A stretch of 64,000 nt of DNA from Peptostreptococcus stomatis DSM 17678 (lineage in GTDB: Bacteria; Bacillota; Clostridia; Peptostreptococcales; Peptostreptococcaceae): assembly GCF_000147675.1 (NCBI RefSeq), contig NZ_ADGQ01000056.1, positions 47,161-111,160 of the forward strand, read 5' to 3'. Shown here one piece after another: positions 8,775-18,484 of the stretch (position 1 is its first letter; every line of letters begins with the position of its first letter). Under the pieces are notes generated by a model. The model worked only from the letters and a program-made list of their open reading frames with translations, was not told the DNA's origin and made no database searches. A program made the translations under genes and the position numbers.

Positions 8775-11255
8775 TTACCTGTCTTTTAGGACTTCCGACA
8801 TATTAATTTTCTTTATCCTTCTGACCAGAATCCACCTATTTATTAGGTAGACCATCATTCCACATATAATCGTTGAAAGATATACATATGTAGGTATATG
8901 TGGATTTACGTAACCATCAAACTTATAAAAGGCCATCCTTACAAAGGACGTTACTAAGTATTTTTCTAAAGGAATAAGGATAACTAGAAATATAGCAACA
9001 GCTATTGTGGATACCCTAATAAATACCTTCTCTATCTCCTTGTCATAATAGCCAAATATCCTAAGATAGGAGATTGACTCCTTGTATTTGTCTACTATAG
9101 TCTTGGTAAGGACATACATAACTACCAGGTATATTATAATAGCTACAGACATAATCATAGGCATAAGGTTTTTGAAATTCACCATAAACTGACCGGCAAT
9201 TTTTTTCATGTCCGAAGAATTTATAAGAGTAGCCAGTTCTTTATCTTCAACCTTTATTTTTTTATCCGTGAATATCCCATTATAATAGTATTCCTTCATA
9301 CCGACCATTTTATTACAATCCTTCCTGTCCATTATTATCGACATGGAACTTGCAAATAGGTCTGTATGACCAACCACCCTTAGTTTATACTCTACATCTC
9401 TACTTTCGTCCTTCACAGATATCTGGTCACCCATATTTATTTTAAACCTATTCATTAGGCCATCTGAAAGGTAAACATCATATACCCTTGTTTTTTGCTT
9501 GGAAGTTTCATTTTTACCAGGTTCCTCGTCCTTTTTGTCCTCTTTCCCATCTTTTGAGCTCAAATCTTTGGCTCTTGTAAGACGCTCTTTTATAAAGGCC
9601 CCGTCCAAATTACCAGCATATATATTGACCTTTATGTCTTGGTCAAAAGTCTTATCCCTAATTTTGACCCCATACATGGTGAATAGGTTGACTTTATCCT
9701 TGCCAATTGACAGGGCATCAGATAGATACTTGTCTTGTTGATCATAAGTAGGCTTGTCAAATATATCCTTGTCCCTCTTTACTATTGATTCTTTTAACCT
9801 TGCCTCCACCTCTTTTTCAAGGGGTCCTTTTAGTATGGTCTGGTAGCTAGATGGCATAGATTTCTCTATATCATCCATATAGCCATCAATCAAAATATTT
9901 AAAGATAGGCCATATATCAAAAGTATATTTCCCAATAGCAGGCCAATACACAAAACCAGGTAACTAGCCTTATTTTTCAAGAAGACCCTCATCCTAAATC
10001 TCGATAAGAATGCCACCTGTGGTAGCCTAATAGCCTTCTTCTGCCTGCTACTAGATAACTCTCGCCTCAAAAATCTAAGAGGACTCAGTCTCAACTTCCT
10101 AAATATAGAGACAAAATTTATCAGTAATATCAAGCCTATAGGTATCAGACTTGTCAATAAAAAGGCATAGGCATCCAATTGCACCTTGACAGGAAATAGG
10201 GAAAAGGCGTCCGTATATAGGCCCAAATATATATTCTTCATATAGGTATAGGCCAACAAATTACCCACCAATACGGCAAATATCGTCACATACAGGGGCA
10301 ACTTTATGTAGTGCCATATAAGGCTAGCCTTACTATAACCAAAGGATAGTAGGCTTCCTATTACACTAGCTTCATCCTCTATCATATTCTGAACTAAAAC
10401 AGCAAATATAAAGGCCATTACCAGAAGTACGATTACCATCAAGGATGTCATCATAGGCACATCTCCACCCATATCATCCATAACATAGGAAATCCTGGAA
10501 TTCCTATACTTATGTTGGGCATTTAAAGGAACTAAACCCTTATCTACAAAGGCATCAACTAAATCCTTTAATTTATCAGACTGGACCTTCCTGTTTTCAC
10601 TGGCATTTTCTAACCTATAAGAGTATGTGTAGTTTATGCTATAACCATCTTTTACCAGGTCATCAAAAGTCTTTTTGTTTACACTGGCCACTGCAAAATT
10701 TTTGTTGTCCATCAAGATATCGCCCGGTCGTCTCAGTAAACAACTATAGTCTGGAAAGGCTACTAAACCAACTACTTTTAATCCACCTATAGCCGGCTTT
10801 TTATCATTTACAGATGATGGCAAGTCTAATTTGTCACCTAGGGACATCTTATTTTCTTTGACATAGTTATAATCCAGGACTACCTCACCATCTTTATAAG
10901 CTGGCCTGCCCTCATGGATACCAGGAATATTTACCTTATCCCTATTAGGATATATCCTAATTAATTTATCGTTCTTGTAATTGATAGACAAATAGTAGTT
11001 TTTATAGGCCTTAACATGCTTATCCCTAAAAATTTTTTCTTCATCCTTATTTAATTCCCTGTTAAACTCTATATAGCCATCCTCTATCTTGCCCCTTATA
11101 TGGCTGTCATCATAGGATATCTTGACAGAATTCTGGGATATGAAGAAGGAAGATATAAACGATATAGTCATTAGCATAACTATAAATATAGACCCATACC
11201 TACCAATATTTGACCTAAGTTCTCTAAAAATTCTCTTGTTTAGTGGATTCTTCAT
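8775..11255 (-). CDS. ABC transporter permease with two FtsX domains
   Basis: Membrane subunit of an FtsX/MacB-superfamily exporter, 826 residues. An N-terminal membrane helix (IFIVMLMTISFISSFFI) is followed by a large extracytoplasmic domain. A first FtsX block of three or four helices spans roughly residues 270-410, a second helix and extracellular domain begin near 430, and a second FtsX block is at the C terminus. The extracellular part contains a charged KDGKEDKKDEEPGK stretch. The chosen ATG follows GGTGG; an upstream GTG in frame overlaps this site. Translationally coupled to the ATPase gene. Substrate unknown: peptide or lipoprotein export is typical of the family. Confidence 0.85.
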   Translation of the reverse strand: MKNPLNKRIFRELRSNIGRYGSIFIVMLMTISFISSFFISQNSVKISYDDSHIRGKIEDGYIEFNRELNKDEEKIFRDKHVKAYKNYYLSINYKNDKLIRIYPNRDKVNIPGIHEGRPAYKDGEVVLDYNYVKENKMSLGDKLDLPSSVNDKKPAIGGLKVVGLVAFPDYSCLLRRPGDILMDNKNFAVASVNKKTFDDLVKDGYSINYTYSYRLENASENRKVQSDKLKDLVDAFVDKGLVPLNAQHKYRNSRISYVMDDMGGDVPMMTSLMVIVLLVMAFIFAVLVQNMIEDEASVIGSLLSFGYSKASLIWHYIKLPLYVTIFAVLVGNLLAYTYMKNIYLGLYTDAFSLFPVKVQLDAYAFLLTSLIPIGLILLINFVSIFRKLRLSPLRFLRRELSSSRQKKAIRLPQVAFLSRFRMRVFLKNKASYLVLCIGLLLGNILLIYGLSLNILIDGYMDDIEKSMPSSYQTILKGPLEKEVEARLKESIVKRDKDIFDKPTYDQQDKYLSDALSIGKDKVNLFTMYGVKIRDKTFDQDIKVNIYAGNLDGAFIKERLTRAKDLSSKDGKEDKKDEEPGKNETSKQKTRVYDVYLSDGLMNRFKINMGDQISVKDESRDVEYKLRVVGHTDLFASSMSIIMDRKDCNKMVGMKEYYYNGIFTDKKIKVEDKELATLINSSDMKKIAGQFMVNFKNLMPMIMSVAIIIYLVVMYVLTKTIVDKYKESISYLRIFGYYDKEIEKVFIRVSTIAVAIFLVILIPLEKYLVTSFVRMAFYKFDGYVNPHIPTYVYLSTIICGMMVYLINRWILVRRIKKINMSEVLKDR

Positions 11256-11264
11256 AACTACCAC

Positions 11265-11972
11265 CTACCAAACCAATTCGCTAGCATCTACTATACAATC
11301 ATTTATTCTATGCTCCATTATAGTCCCGTCATGCAAACTCAAGACCTCATGGGACATACCAGCTATAGCCGTATTATGTGTTGCTATAATAATAGTACTT
11401 TTGTATTCCTTATTTATTTTTTGTATCATTTTTAAAACATCCTTGGCAGTAGTGTAGTCCAAGGCCCCAGTAGGTTCATCGCAAAGGAGGATAGTTGGCC
11501 CCTTAGACAAGGCTCTGGCTATAGCAGTCCTCTGTTGCTGCCCTCCCGATAGCTGGTTGGGAAACTTGCTTTTATGGTCTATCAGGCCAAGTTTTTCTAT
11601 CAAGTCATCCACATCCAAGGGGTCCTTACTCAAATAAGCCCCTACCTCTATATTTTCCTTCAAAGTTAGGTTGGATACCAGGTTGTAAAACTGAAAAACA
11701 AAGCCTAGCTTGTCCCTCCTATATTGGAGTAGGTCCTTCTTAGAGAGGTTCTTAAGTTCTAAACCATCAACTATAAGACTTCCTTCTTCAAAGGACTCTA
11801 TCCCACCTAATATATTCAAAAAAGTTGACTTACCAGACCCAGACGGCCCTAATAAGGTACATATACTCCCCTTCTTTATTTTACAATCTATGCCCTTAAG
11901 GACATCTACCCTGTTGTCACCCTGACCATATGATTTCCTTAAATTAGAAACCTCTATTAGATTATCACTCAC
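11265..11972 (-). CDS. ABC transporter ATP-binding protein (MacB/LolD-like)
   Basis: ATPase partner of the adjacent FtsX permease. It has Walker A GPSGSGKST, Q-loop FQFYNL, signature LSGGQQQR, Walker B ILLCDEPTGALD and an H-loop in IATHN. The roughly 235-residue length is standard for this class. Two starts are possible: an ATG only 2 nt after the AGGGGG site, or a GTG two codons later with 8-nt spacing. I use the GTG, but the difference is only two residues. It is the first gene of a two-gene operon, and no two-component system lies next to it, unlike BceAB-type modules. Confidence 0.93.
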   Translation of the reverse strand: MSDNLIEVSNLRKSYGQGDNRVDVLKGIDCKIKKGSICTLLGPSGSGKSTFLNILGGIESFEEGSLIVDGLELKNLSKKDLLQYRRDKLGFVFQFYNLVSNLTLKENIEVGAYLSKDPLDVDDLIEKLGLIDHKSKFPNQLSGGQQQRTAIARALSKGPTILLCDEPTGALDYTTAKDVLKMIQKINKEYKSTIIIATHNTAIAGMSHEVLSLHDGTIMEHRINDCIVDASELVW

Positions 11973-12114
11973 TAGCATAACCCCCTATTCATAATAAATT
12001 ACTATAAAACCTACAAAAACGTTTTCTTTACACTCATACGCCACTCTTAGTTAGAATAAGTATAAATCTACCTCTTATCTATATAATATAATAAATTATA
12101 ATGATTTTCAATAC

Positions 12115-12396
12115 TTATTGGTGATTGAATAGCAGGGTAATTATAGATACTAAAATACCTATAATAGAAAGGCTTAAAAATTTCCTTTCCTTCTTATCTA
12201 CAAAAAAGTAGCCCAGGGCTCCACCAATCATAAGCAGTCCATCTAAACCTATAACCATCAACTTAGGATAGACATTAGATGGCTTGCCTGAAGCCCCCAC
12301 CTGAACCACCACATTATCTGGCAAAACTACAAACCCATATATGGATAGGACTAAGCCTACAAATACTAGTATACCTAGCACTATTGTCTTCTTCAT
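12115..12396 (-). CDS. Small membrane protein, DUF1648-like
   Basis: About 93 residues with three hydrophobic helices: at the N terminus (IVLGILVFVGLVLSIYGFVV), the middle (LMVIGLDGLLMIGGALGYFF) and the C terminus. Between helices 1 and 2 is LPDNVVVQVGASGKPSNVYPK, which resembles the DUF1648 pattern (LPxxxPxHxxxxGxPxxxxxK) found in SdpI-like immunity and signalling proteins. No partner toxin or sdp operon lies next to it. Start chosen at the ATG; a GTG nine nt upstream is too close to AAAGG. Monocistronic between the ABC operon and glpK. Function unknown. Confidence 0.7.
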   Translation of the reverse strand: MKKTIVLGILVFVGLVLSIYGFVVLPDNVVVQVGASGKPSNVYPKLMVIGLDGLLMIGGALGYFFVDKKERKFLSLSIIGILVSIITLLFNHQ

Positions 12397-12428
12397 TACA
12401 TCCACTACCTTTCCTATAAAAAATATAC

Positions 12429-12467
12429 TTAGATTCTAAATATTTCCTATTAATATTTAGAATCTAA
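12429..12467 (-). terminator. Terminator after glpK
   Basis: Perfect 16-bp inverted repeat with a 7-nt loop (outer end TTAGATTCTA), followed on the minus strand by GTATATTTTTTA. It is 21 nt past the glpK stop. It also sits just upstream of the DUF1648-like gene, so a second role as an operator cannot be excluded. Confidence 0.7.
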
Positions 12468-12487
12468 CCAATACATAAAAATCTTTC

Positions 12488-14029
<1,542 letters not shown>

Positions 14030-14044
14030 CTAGGAATCACTTAA

Positions 14045-14053
14045 ATTATATCA
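14045..14053 (-). promoter_or_regulatory. Extended -10 promoter of glpK
   Basis: On the minus strand the sequence reads TGATATAAT, an extended -10 element, 52 nt before the glpK ATG. I cannot recognise a strong -35, which is usual for extended -10 promoters. The same TGATATAAT element recurs before several other genes in this window. Confidence 0.5.
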
Positions 14054-14162
14054 TTACCTGTATGCTACTTCCATATGGATTTATATTTTTATTACAAATA
14101 TCAATATGTATGAAATATATCTATAAAATTCCAATGTAATTTTTATATTGATATTAATAAAA

Positions 14163-14192
14163 AACCTCCCAGGCCCTAAAACCTAGAAGGTT
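14163..14192 (-). terminator. Terminator of pepF operon
   Basis: An 11-bp stem (AACCTTCTAGG pairing with CCTGGGAGGTT, two G-U pairs) with an 8-nt loop and a following TTTTTTATT on the minus strand. It lies 40 nt after the small membrane peptide gene. Confidence 0.8.
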
Positions 14193-14231
14193 GATTTTAT
14201 CTTGTATATATTTTATATAATCAGCTTATCT

Positions 14232-14378
14232 CTACAGGGTCCTATTTTTCCAGTCATCCTTCTGCCTGTCCCTAATCTCTCTTAACAATAAAAGTATCTT
14301 ATTTAGGGTCAACTGTATAGATATAAGAACCACAAAGAGCATGACCCAGGCAACTATTTTAAAATTAATAATCTCCAT
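14232..14378 (-). CDS. 48-residue single-pass membrane peptide behind pepF
   Basis: A short open frame starting ATG GAG ATT at 14378 and ending TAG at 14232. A GGTGGAG site lies just 2 nt before the ATG. The peptide has one hydrophobic helix (IVAWVMLFVVLISIQLTL) and a charged C-terminal tail (REIRDRQKDDWKN), implying an N-out, C-in or peripheral arrangement. It starts 15 nt after the pepF stop and is followed by a clean terminator, so it is the last gene of the pepF transcript. I do not recognise a family. A coding role is supported by position and RBS only. Confidence 0.5.
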   Translation of the reverse strand: MEIINFKIVAWVMLFVVLISIQLTLNKILLLLREIRDRQKDDWKNRTL

Positions 14379-14392
14379 ATCTCCACCATCCA

Positions 14393-16180
14393 CTACTTAC
14401 TTATCAAGGCCTCTAGCTCATCAACCAGGTCAGCAAATACCTTCAAGGCCCCGTCTACAGCTGACTTATCTTCCATATCCACGCCCGCATGTCTCAACTG
14501 GTCTAGTGGGTACTCTGAGCCACCACTCCTCAAGAATTCTATATACCTTGGTACTGCCTCTTCTTCATTTAATATCATATTGCTAAGGACAGTTGCTGCT
14601 GAAAATCCTGTCGCATACTTGTATACGTAGAAATTAGAATAGAAGTGGGGTATCCTAGCCCATTCTATACCAACCAATTCATCCACATTACAAGAACCAC
14701 CATAATAAAGCTTGTTCAGGTCATAGTAGATTTCAGTAAAGTGCTTGGCTGTCATTGGCTGGCCAGACTCCACCTTTTCATGGCTGATCTTTTCAAACTC
14801 GGCAAATAGGGTCTGCCTGTATACAGTAGTCCTAAACTGCTCCAGGTAGTAGTTCAAAAGATATATCTTTTCTTCATCAGACTTGGCATTCTTAAGCAGG
14901 TATTTGATCAACAAGTTTTCATTGACCGTCGATGCCACCTCTGCCACAAATATCTTGTAACTGGAATATATGTATGGCTGGCTCTCATGAGATAGATAGC
15001 TGTGCATAGAATGACCCAACTCGTGTATCAGGGTAAACATAGAATTGAGGTCATTGTTATAGCTCATCAATATATACGGGTGGGAATCGTAGCTACCCCA
15101 TGAGTAGGCTCCACCCCTCTTTCCCTCATTCTCATATACATCTATCCACTTCTCATCAAAGGCACGCTTGATTAGAGTAACATAGTCCTGACCCATTGGT
15201 TCTAGGGCCTTGATTATTATTTCCTGGGCCTCTTCATAGGAAATCTCCATCTTAAAGTCTTCTGCCATAGGAACATATAGGTCATACATATGGACCTCAT
15301 CTAGGCCAAAGTACTTCTTCTTTAGGCCTATATACTTGTCTAGGGCAGGTATGTTTTCATGGATTGATTCAATCAAGTTATTATATACATCCAGGCTGAT
15401 ATTGTCGGCATATAGGGATGCAAAAAGGGCCGATGGATACTTCCTAATACTGGAGTTGAATATCTCTGCCTTGATACCACCAAATAGGGTTGAAGCCATT
15501 GTGTTTGAATACTTCTTGTAAGTTCCAAACTCTGCCTCAAAGGCCTCCTGCCTAACCCTCCTGTCCTTGGACTTGATAAACTTGCTATAGTTAAACATAT
15601 CCAACCTAACCTTCTTGCCTTCTTCATCTGTAATCTCCGGGAACTTCATATCTGCATATGACAGCATTTCGTAGGTATTTTCAGGTACCCCTGCTAGCTC
15701 TGATGCCGCAGCCATTATCTCTTCTTCCTTGTCACTAAGTGTGTATGGCTTGTCCCTCAGGATTTCATCTATCATCTTCTTGTAGTGGCCTAGCCTCTCG
15801 TCCTTAAGATAGCTTGTCAAAAGCCCTTCATCCATAGTGATAATCTCAGGAACTATATAGGCTGTGGCCTTGCTTAGGTCGGTTGATATCATCTCACTCT
15901 TGCTGGAATCTGCCAGGTTTTCATTAATCCTGGTATCTTCATGGTGTCTCATATGTGTATAGACATAGTAGTGGGATATCTTTCTTGAAATATCCTCCAT
16001 CAACTTTAGGACCTTGTAAAGGCTGTCTGCTGAATCAGATAGCTTTCCCTTGTAACTGGCTACTTCCTTTAGTCCTCCTTCTATGTAGGCTATATCGGCT
16101 TCCATAGCCTCCCTGTTTGGGTACATCTTGTCCAAGTCCCATTTATATTCATTGGAAATTTCTTTTCTCTCTCTTGCCAT
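14393..16180 (-). CDS. pepF: Oligoendopeptidase F (M3 family)
   Basis: Cytoplasmic zinc metallopeptidase that degrades oligopeptides. The zinc motif HELGHSMHSYLS is in the C-terminal half, and GGAYSWGSYDSHPYILMSY upstream of it is typical of the PepF group. About 595 residues, normal length. The start is ATG at 16180, directly after GGTGGAGG; an in-frame GTG four codons upstream overlaps the ribosome-binding site and is rejected. A small membrane peptide gene follows and shares its terminator. It diverges from the Gx transporter gene. Confidence 0.95.
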   Translation of the reverse strand: MARERKEISNEYKWDLDKMYPNREAMEADIAYIEGGLKEVASYKGKLSDSADSLYKVLKLMEDISRKISHYYVYTHMRHHEDTRINENLADSSKSEMISTDLSKATAYIVPEIITMDEGLLTSYLKDERLGHYKKMIDEILRDKPYTLSDKEEEIMAAASELAGVPENTYEMLSYADMKFPEITDEEGKKVRLDMFNYSKFIKSKDRRVRQEAFEAEFGTYKKYSNTMASTLFGGIKAEIFNSSIRKYPSALFASLYADNISLDVYNNLIESIHENIPALDKYIGLKKKYFGLDEVHMYDLYVPMAEDFKMEISYEEAQEIIIKALEPMGQDYVTLIKRAFDEKWIDVYENEGKRGGAYSWGSYDSHPYILMSYNNDLNSMFTLIHELGHSMHSYLSHESQPYIYSSYKIFVAEVASTVNENLLIKYLLKNAKSDEEKIYLLNYYLEQFRTTVYRQTLFAEFEKISHEKVESGQPMTAKHFTEIYYDLNKLYYGGSCNVDELVGIEWARIPHFYSNFYVYKYATGFSAATVLSNMILNEEEAVPRYIEFLRSGGSEYPLDQLRHAGVDMEDKSAVDGALKVFADLVDELEALISK

Positions 16181-16469
16181 AATTACCTCCACCTTTTATT
16201 TATTGTTATTTCTTTCGTATTTTTTAGATTATACATTCTCTATATTTAGCAATTTATTATATTTTATATTATACTCCACTTACCTTTATTTTAACTATAG
16301 GTTTAGATATTTTATGACATTTAAAAGTAATTCTCATATTATTGGCCAATCTATGCTATACTAATTATATTCAATTTATTTACGTAAGCTAGGACCTATA
16401 TCGGTTATAAAAAATACAAAAAATATGATACAAGTTAAATATACTAGTTAGAAATAGGAAGGAATCATT

Positions 16470-16997
16470 ATGCATAATAGTCACTTAAAAACCAGAAAAT
16501 TAGTCTTCTATAGTCTCATGGTAGCCTATAGTTTGGCCTTATATTTATTAGAACAATTTATACCAAACCCTTTGATAGCCCTATTCCCAGGAGCCAAGTT
16601 GGGTTTGAGCAATATCATCACCCTCCTATGTCTCTTGAATTTTGGCTTTAAGGATACCTTTAAGATTTTGACAGTCAGGATCATCCTATCATCAATATTT
16701 GCAGGGGCTGCTACGGTCCTCCTATACAGTATAGCCGGTGGTTACCTCAGCCTAATTGGTATGTATATTGCCATCAAAATCAAGGGCTTTTCCAAGGTTG
16801 GAATCAGTGTTTTTGGGGCTATAATGCACAATATCGGCCAGTTGCTTGTTGCAAGTGCCATGATTGAGAATTTGACCATGATGACCTACCTGCCTATTAT
16901 GCTTGGGGCCTCTCTGGTTACAGGTATTTTTATCGGTATTGTAGTCAATTTCACTGACCCCCTATTTAAGAAACATAGCCTCAGATTCAATCTATAA
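16470..16997 (+). CDS. Gx transporter family membrane protein (heptaprenyl diphosphate synthase component I family)
   Basis: A 175-residue membrane protein of five or so helices. The conserved stretch IPNPLIALFPGAKLGLSNIITL and the later GAIMHNIGQLLVA are characteristic of the Hpre_diP_synt_I family (COG4769), now often called Gx transporters, which resemble ECF-type S components. In many Firmicutes it sits beside a NusG-domain-II protein or isoprenoid genes; neither is present here. The start is ATG after AGGAAGG. It stands alone on the plus strand, ending in a hairpin before htrA. The transported substrate, if any, is unknown. Confidence 0.85.
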   Translation: MHNSHLKTRKLVFYSLMVAYSLALYLLEQFIPNPLIALFPGAKLGLSNIITLLCLLNFGFKDTFKILTVRIILSSIFAGAATVLLYSIAGGYLSLIGMYIAIKIKGFSKVGISVFGAIMHNIGQLLVASAMIENLTMMTYLPIMLGASLVTGIFIGIVVNFTDPLFKKHSLRFNL

Positions 16998-17048
16998 GAT
17001 TTAATGGTAGGTCTGGGATGTATAAAATAAATTTTTATAATTTTTTTC

Positions 17049-17077
17049 ACAGCAGGTAACTTGTCTTTACCTGCTGT
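17049..17077 (+). terminator. Hairpin after the Gx transporter gene
   Basis: Perfect 11-bp stem (ACAGCAGGTAA / TTACCTGCTGT) with a 7-nt loop, 52 nt after the stop. The U-rich tract is on the minus-strand side (GAAAAAAA on that strand's 3' flank), and on the plus strand it is followed by AACTATATTC. It is therefore a weak intrinsic terminator or a transcript-stabilising hairpin. Confidence 0.5.
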
Positions 17078-17197
17078 AACTATATTCTTAATTTATCCTG
17101 AATGTTTTATTTTATATATTTAAGTTTATTTTAAGATATGATAACTATAATGTAAAAAAACAGCCACATAAGTAAATTTAGAAAGGAAGTATATGAT

Positions 17198-18280
17198 ATG
17201 AAATTCAAAACACTTATTTTAATCATAGTGGTCGCTATGGTATCATCCTTTGGTGGTGCTTTTGCAACTCTAAAATTCAGTCAAAATAATACATTTAAGA
17301 ACCAGCCTACAAAGGCGACTAATACTACTCAGATAATTTCTGACGGTAGCAACAAGTCTCAAAACGTCTACCAGGCGGTTGCACAGAAGGCTTCCCCATC
17401 CGTAGTCGGAATTATAACAGAAGCTCCTTCAAGCTCTGACCTATTCGGAGAGGGCGAACGGACTACTAAGAGTTCCGGTACTGGTTTTGTTGTAGATAAA
17501 AGGGGCTATATATTAACTAATTCCCACGTGGTATCTGATGGCCGTACTAAAACTGTCAAGGTCCTATTCAATGACGGAACTACTACTACTGGTACTGTAG
17601 TTTGGAATGACCAAAACCTAGACCTGGCAGTTGTAAAGGTAAATAAATCTAACCTGGTCCCAGCAGAGCTAGGTGACAGTGACCAGGTAACTGTTGGTGA
17701 TATAGCTATAGCAATAGGAAACCCACTTGGTACAGACTTTAGAAACTCTGTTACCCAGGGTATTATCAGTGGACTAAACAGGGATGTATCAACTCAGTCA
17801 AGTAATATGTCTGGCCTACTTCAAACAGATGCCAGTATCAACTCTGGTAACAGTGGTGGACCACTACTTAACCAGGATGGCCAGGTTATCGGTATTAATA
17901 CAGCCAAGGCCAATGCAGACAACCTAGGTTTCTCTATACCTATAAATACAGCCAAGGCAATTGTAGAGAAAATAGTTGAAGGTAAGAATTATACAAGGCC
18001 AACTCTTGGTATATCAGGTATGGACGTAAAAACTTATACGGCTTATACGGGCCAGTCTCCTGATGTAAACAATGGTATAATAGTTAGGTCAGTCAGCTCT
18101 GGATCGGTAGCAGACAAGGCAGGCTTAAAGGCAGGAGATATAATAACAAAGATTGGTGATTCAGAAATTAAAACTATGAATGACTTGAGCAAGAAGCTAT
18201 ATTCCTACTCTTCAGGGTCAAAGGATACAATTACAGTCTATAGAGATGGCAAGGCTACAGACTTAAAAATAAGCTTCTAG
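17198..18280 (+). CDS. htrA: HtrA/DegP-like serine protease, membrane anchored
   Basis: Envelope quality-control protease of 360 residues. An N-terminal membrane anchor (residues 4-25) is followed by a Ser/Thr/Asn-rich linker and a trypsin-like domain with the catalytic triad His110 (TNSHVV), Asp142 (NLDLAVV) and Ser219 (GNSGGP). One C-terminal PDZ domain follows (residues about 265-360, LGISGMDVK to DLKISF). The signal sequence has no lipobox, so it is a signal-anchor, as in Firmicute HtrA. AGAAAGGAAG precedes the ATG. Monocistronic. It acts on the same side of the membrane as PrsA, also encoded here. Confidence 0.93.
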   Translation: MKFKTLILIIVVAMVSSFGGAFATLKFSQNNTFKNQPTKATNTTQIISDGSNKSQNVYQAVAQKASPSVVGIITEAPSSSDLFGEGERTTKSSGTGFVVDKRGYILTNSHVVSDGRTKTVKVLFNDGTTTTGTVVWNDQNLDLAVVKVNKSNLVPAELGDSDQVTVGDIAIAIGNPLGTDFRNSVTQGIISGLNRDVSTQSSNMSGLLQTDASINSGNSGGPLLNQDGQVIGINTAKANADNLGFSIPINTAKAIVEKIVEGKNYTRPTLGISGMDVKTYTAYTGQSPDVNNGIIVRSVSSGSVADKAGLKAGDIITKIGDSEIKTMNDLSKKLYSYSSGSKDTITVYRDGKATDLKISF

Positions 18281-18364
18281 TTGCTAAATAAAAGAACCTT
18301 AGTAAAAAGAACTTAAAAAACAAACAAAAAATTTCATATACTAATAACCTAAAAAATATACACT

Positions 18365-18459
18365 AAAAAGACACCCGAGGGATCTTCTAGTAAACTTTCC
18401 ATAATAAGAATTCTATTTTTACTATGATCTTGCTAGACTTCCTTCAAGGGTGTCTTTTT
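18365..18459. terminator. 95-nt long imperfect palindrome between htrA and pepC
   Basis: Outer arms AAAAAGACACCC and GGGTGTCTTTTT pair perfectly (12 bp) but are 71 nt apart. An inner TAGTAAA/TTTACTA pair nests inside. Two near-direct repeats GATCTTCTAG and GATCTTGCTAG also lie in the interior. Lying between converging genes with T-runs on both outer ends, it probably ends both transcripts, but it is far longer than an ordinary terminator. Confidence 0.5.
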
Positions 18460-18484
18460 CTTTTCTATAAAATTACATTAAAAT

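Noticed and set aside
12429-12467. Operator for the DUF1648-like gene
   Set aside because: The perfect 16-bp inverted repeat with a following T-run directly after glpK fits a terminator best. Nothing points to a regulator.
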